A stretch of 64,000 nt of DNA, from NCBI GenBank assembly GCA_963764205.1, contig CAVXRN010000003.1, positions 124,001 through 188,000 of the forward strand. Reading direction: 5' to 3'. The stretch is from Chersky-840 sp963764205. Lineage in GTDB: Bacteria > Actinomycetota > Acidimicrobiia > Acidimicrobiales > UBA8190. How positions within the stretch are numbered: the stretch's first letter is position 1; every line of letters starts with the position of its first letter. Under the pieces are notes generated by a model. The model had not been told where the DNA came from, did not search any database, and saw only the letters and a program-made list of their open reading frames with translations. The translations under genes and the position numbers were made by a program. Shown in pieces: positions 62,249 through 64,000 of the stretch.

Positions 62249-63203
62249 CACCGCTCCCAGTACCCGGGCCCGACGGGCTGGTCGTAGCCTGCCTGGGCCA
62301 CCAGGAACCCGCCGCTGTCGATCTGCAGCGGCAGCTGCGGCAGCGGCCGCGGGGCCGGGCCGAACACCGGGTTGGCGCCGGTCAGCACGTCGAACAACGA
62401 CTGGTGGCACGGGCACAACAGCTGCTGGCTGAGCTCCTGGTACAGGCCCACGGGGCAGCCGGCGTGGGTGCACATCTTGGAGTACGCCAGATACCCCTTG
62501 GGGCCCCACGTCTCACGACCGGGCAGCGTCACGATGTTCTTGTCGTCGGCCCGGATGAGCATGGTCTGGTCCACCGACGAGCCTTCGTACCCCTCGGGGA
62601 ACACCGTCAACGCGCCGCCCACCTCGAGGTCGGCTTGATGGATCCGTCTGCCGTCGAGGCCCACCACCTTCGAGCCCGTCTGCCAGTTGGTGACGGCGAA
62701 CGTCTTGCCGCGGCGGTGGGCCCGAGCGAACGCAGGAGGGGGAAGGCGAGCACGACGCCCATCACCCCGGCCCCCGCCGCGAGGATGGTGCCGAGGAAGC
62801 CGCGCCGCCGGAACACCATCTTGCCCCGGTCCTCGATGGCGGCCGCCATCGCCTCGACCTCGGGCTCGGTCGAGCGGAGGTCGTGGCGCTCCTCCACGAA
62901 GGGGCCCTGGGGCAGCAGGTACTTGCCCCAGGCCGAGAGACCGAACCCGAAGGCGAAGAACCCGATCCCGCCGAACACCGCCTCCCACTGGGTCTGGCCC
63001 CCGACCCAGTAGAGCCCGCCGTAGGCGCAGAACCCCGCCAACCCGAGCAGGAGGAGCGCGCCGATGAGCATCTCGGCCCGCCGCGGGTTCTTGGCGTACG
63101 GCTGCAGGTGGGGATCGTCGAACTTCGTCACGGGCAACCCCGCCGGGGCGCCGTTGCCGGCGACCACGTCGGTGTCGGGCCCGGTCACGATGTCGTCGCT
63201 CAT
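62248..63203 (-). CDS. qcrA: Rieske iron-sulfur subunit of the bcc complex (frameshift near 62712)
   Basis: From ATG 63203: three membrane segments (IGALLLLGLAGFCAYGGLYW, AVFGGIGFFAFGFGLSAWGK and FLGTILAAGAGVMGVVLAFP), then after a missing base near 62712 the Rieske domain RGKTFAVTNWQTGSKVVGLD, MCTHAGCPVGLYQELSQQLL and CPCHQSLFDVL (the two Cys/His 2Fe-2S motifs). Three helices at the N-terminus are typical of actinobacterial QcrA. It ends GPGYWER. Confidence 0.92.
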
Positions 63204-64000
63204 TTGCGGTCCCCGAGCCAGAACGCGACGAGCATGATCCCGCCCACGCCGAAGAGCAGCCCGACGAAGCCCTCGGCCACGGGCCCGATGCCACCGAGCC
63301 CGAGGCCGCCCGCGTTGTTGGGGTGCTGGATCGACCTGCGTCACGTAGCGCACGATGTCGGTCACCTGCTGGTTCGTGAGGTCGCCCGGGCCGAAGTGCG
63401 GCATCTGGGTCGGTCCCGTCCGGACCGCTTCCACGATCTGCCGGGGGTAGACCTTGTGGAGCGAGGGTGCGAAGAACCCGTTGGACAGCGCGTCACCCGC
63501 CCCGGTGATCGTGTGGCAGCCCGCGCAGTTGAGGACGAACAGCGAGTTGCCTCGGGTGAGGTTGCCCGCCGCCACGTTGACCCGGGGGATCCCGGGCGGA
63601 TAGTCGGGCGCAGCGGGCGCGAGCGAGTTGACGAACGCCACGATCTGCAACGTCTGGGTCCGGTTGAACCGTGCCGGCTTCTGGACGGGCTGGGCGCTCG
63701 CCACCGCCAGCGGCATCCGGCCCGTCGACACCCAGAAGTCGACGGTGGCGGGCCCGAGGCCCTGGAGGTTCGGGGCCCGGTCGGTGCCCGAGGCGTCCGC
63801 GCCGTGGCAGCTCGAGCAGTTCAGCTCGAACAGCGACTGCCCGGGCGCGATGTACGAGCTCGGTGGCAGGTGGTACGTGATGACGTTGCTCTCGGCGCTG
63901 ACGGCCGACTGCAACGCCGACTTCGACGGCGGGGTGGCGGCCTGCGACACCGAGGCGCCCGACGTCAGGAGTCCCACGACCGCCACGCCTGCCACCAACA
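63200..64000 (-). CDS. qcrC: Diheme cytochrome c subunit of the bcc complex, N-terminus cut by window edge (frameshift near 63327)
   Basis: Two heme c sites: ELNCSSCHGADASGTDRAPN and VLNCAGCHTITGAGDALSNG with axial Met in the GRMPLA and TQMPHFGPG segments. The C-terminal anchor, after removal of one G near 63327, is SIQHPNNAGGLGLGGIGPVA and EGFVGLLFGVGGIMLVAFWL then GDRK; its TGA overlaps the qcrA ATG. The diheme form replaces separate cytochrome c in actinobacteria. The first residues lie beyond the window. Confidence 0.92.

Overview
The window reads as chromosomal DNA of a high-GC actinobacterium, most likely of the class Acidimicrobiia. The pointers are the bcc-aa3 type respiratory genes (qcrCAB, ctaC, ctaD, ctaF), a mycothiol-dependent maleylpyruvate isomerase family protein, DUF3052, DUF2510, a DUF222/HNH protein, frequent GTG and TTG starts, and a crowd of acyl-CoA dehydrogenases, MaoC hydratases and family III CoA transferases. 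The class assignment is an inference; no rRNA or marker gene is present. No IS element, prophage, CRISPR array or replication origin was seen. The only RNA gene is tRNA-Arg(CCT).

Layout. 0-12.8 kb: a partial gamma-glutamyltransferase, a membrane-anchored GH26-type glycosidase, an IPT/TIG secreted protein, an ECF sigma/anti-sigma pair, a methyltransferase, a secreted lysozyme-like protein, a coiled-coil protein, a large repeat protein with a sorting-signal-like anchor plus DUF2510, and a divergent HAD / DeoR-MFS unit. 12.8-22.9 kb: the tRNA, metallo-beta-lactamase and secreted Ig-like proteins, an FMN reductase divergent from a MarR regulator, and an MFS-alcohol dehydrogenase-glyoxalase operon. 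22.9-34.1 kb: lipid or steroid-type acyl-CoA catabolism (two ACADs, two MaoC proteins, CaiB-type transferase, SDR, thioesterase, enoyl-CoA hydratase, a third ACAD with a hydrolase). 34.1-46.2 kb: a GMC oxidoreductase with its small subunit, a DUF222/HNH gene, a zinc-ribbon protein, DUF503 with a SulP transporter, an FtsX-type permease, and a GNAT/GH31 pair. 46.2-52.8 kb: a second acyl-CoA block with a hydrolase, ACAD, thioesterase, TetR, thiolase, enoyl-CoA hydratase and a CopD-like protein. 52.8-64 kb: TatA, an alkylsulfatase-like hydrolase, ctaC-ctaD-ctaF, and, convergent to them, an SCP2/phytanoyl-CoA dioxygenase-like fusion, DUF3052, GNAT and qcrB-qcrA-qcrC.

Functionally the two acyl-CoA blocks look like a fatty-acid or steroid side-chain degradation regulon under TetR control. 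Their reducing power would feed the bc1-aa3 branch encoded at the right end. The left end is devoted to secreted and cell-envelope proteins.

Two features of the sequence stand out. First, about thirty single-base frameshifts interrupt otherwise well-conserved genes. They are mostly +1, are absent before 13 kb, and are densest in 54.4-57.2 kb (ctaC and ctaD). Sequencing error is the likeliest cause, so affected genes are reported here as single repaired loci. Second, short tandem duplications sit repeatedly on gene boundaries. The best is a 14-bp unit repeated five times between DUF503 and SulP that creates four five-codon mini-ORFs, each linked to the next by an ATGA overlap.
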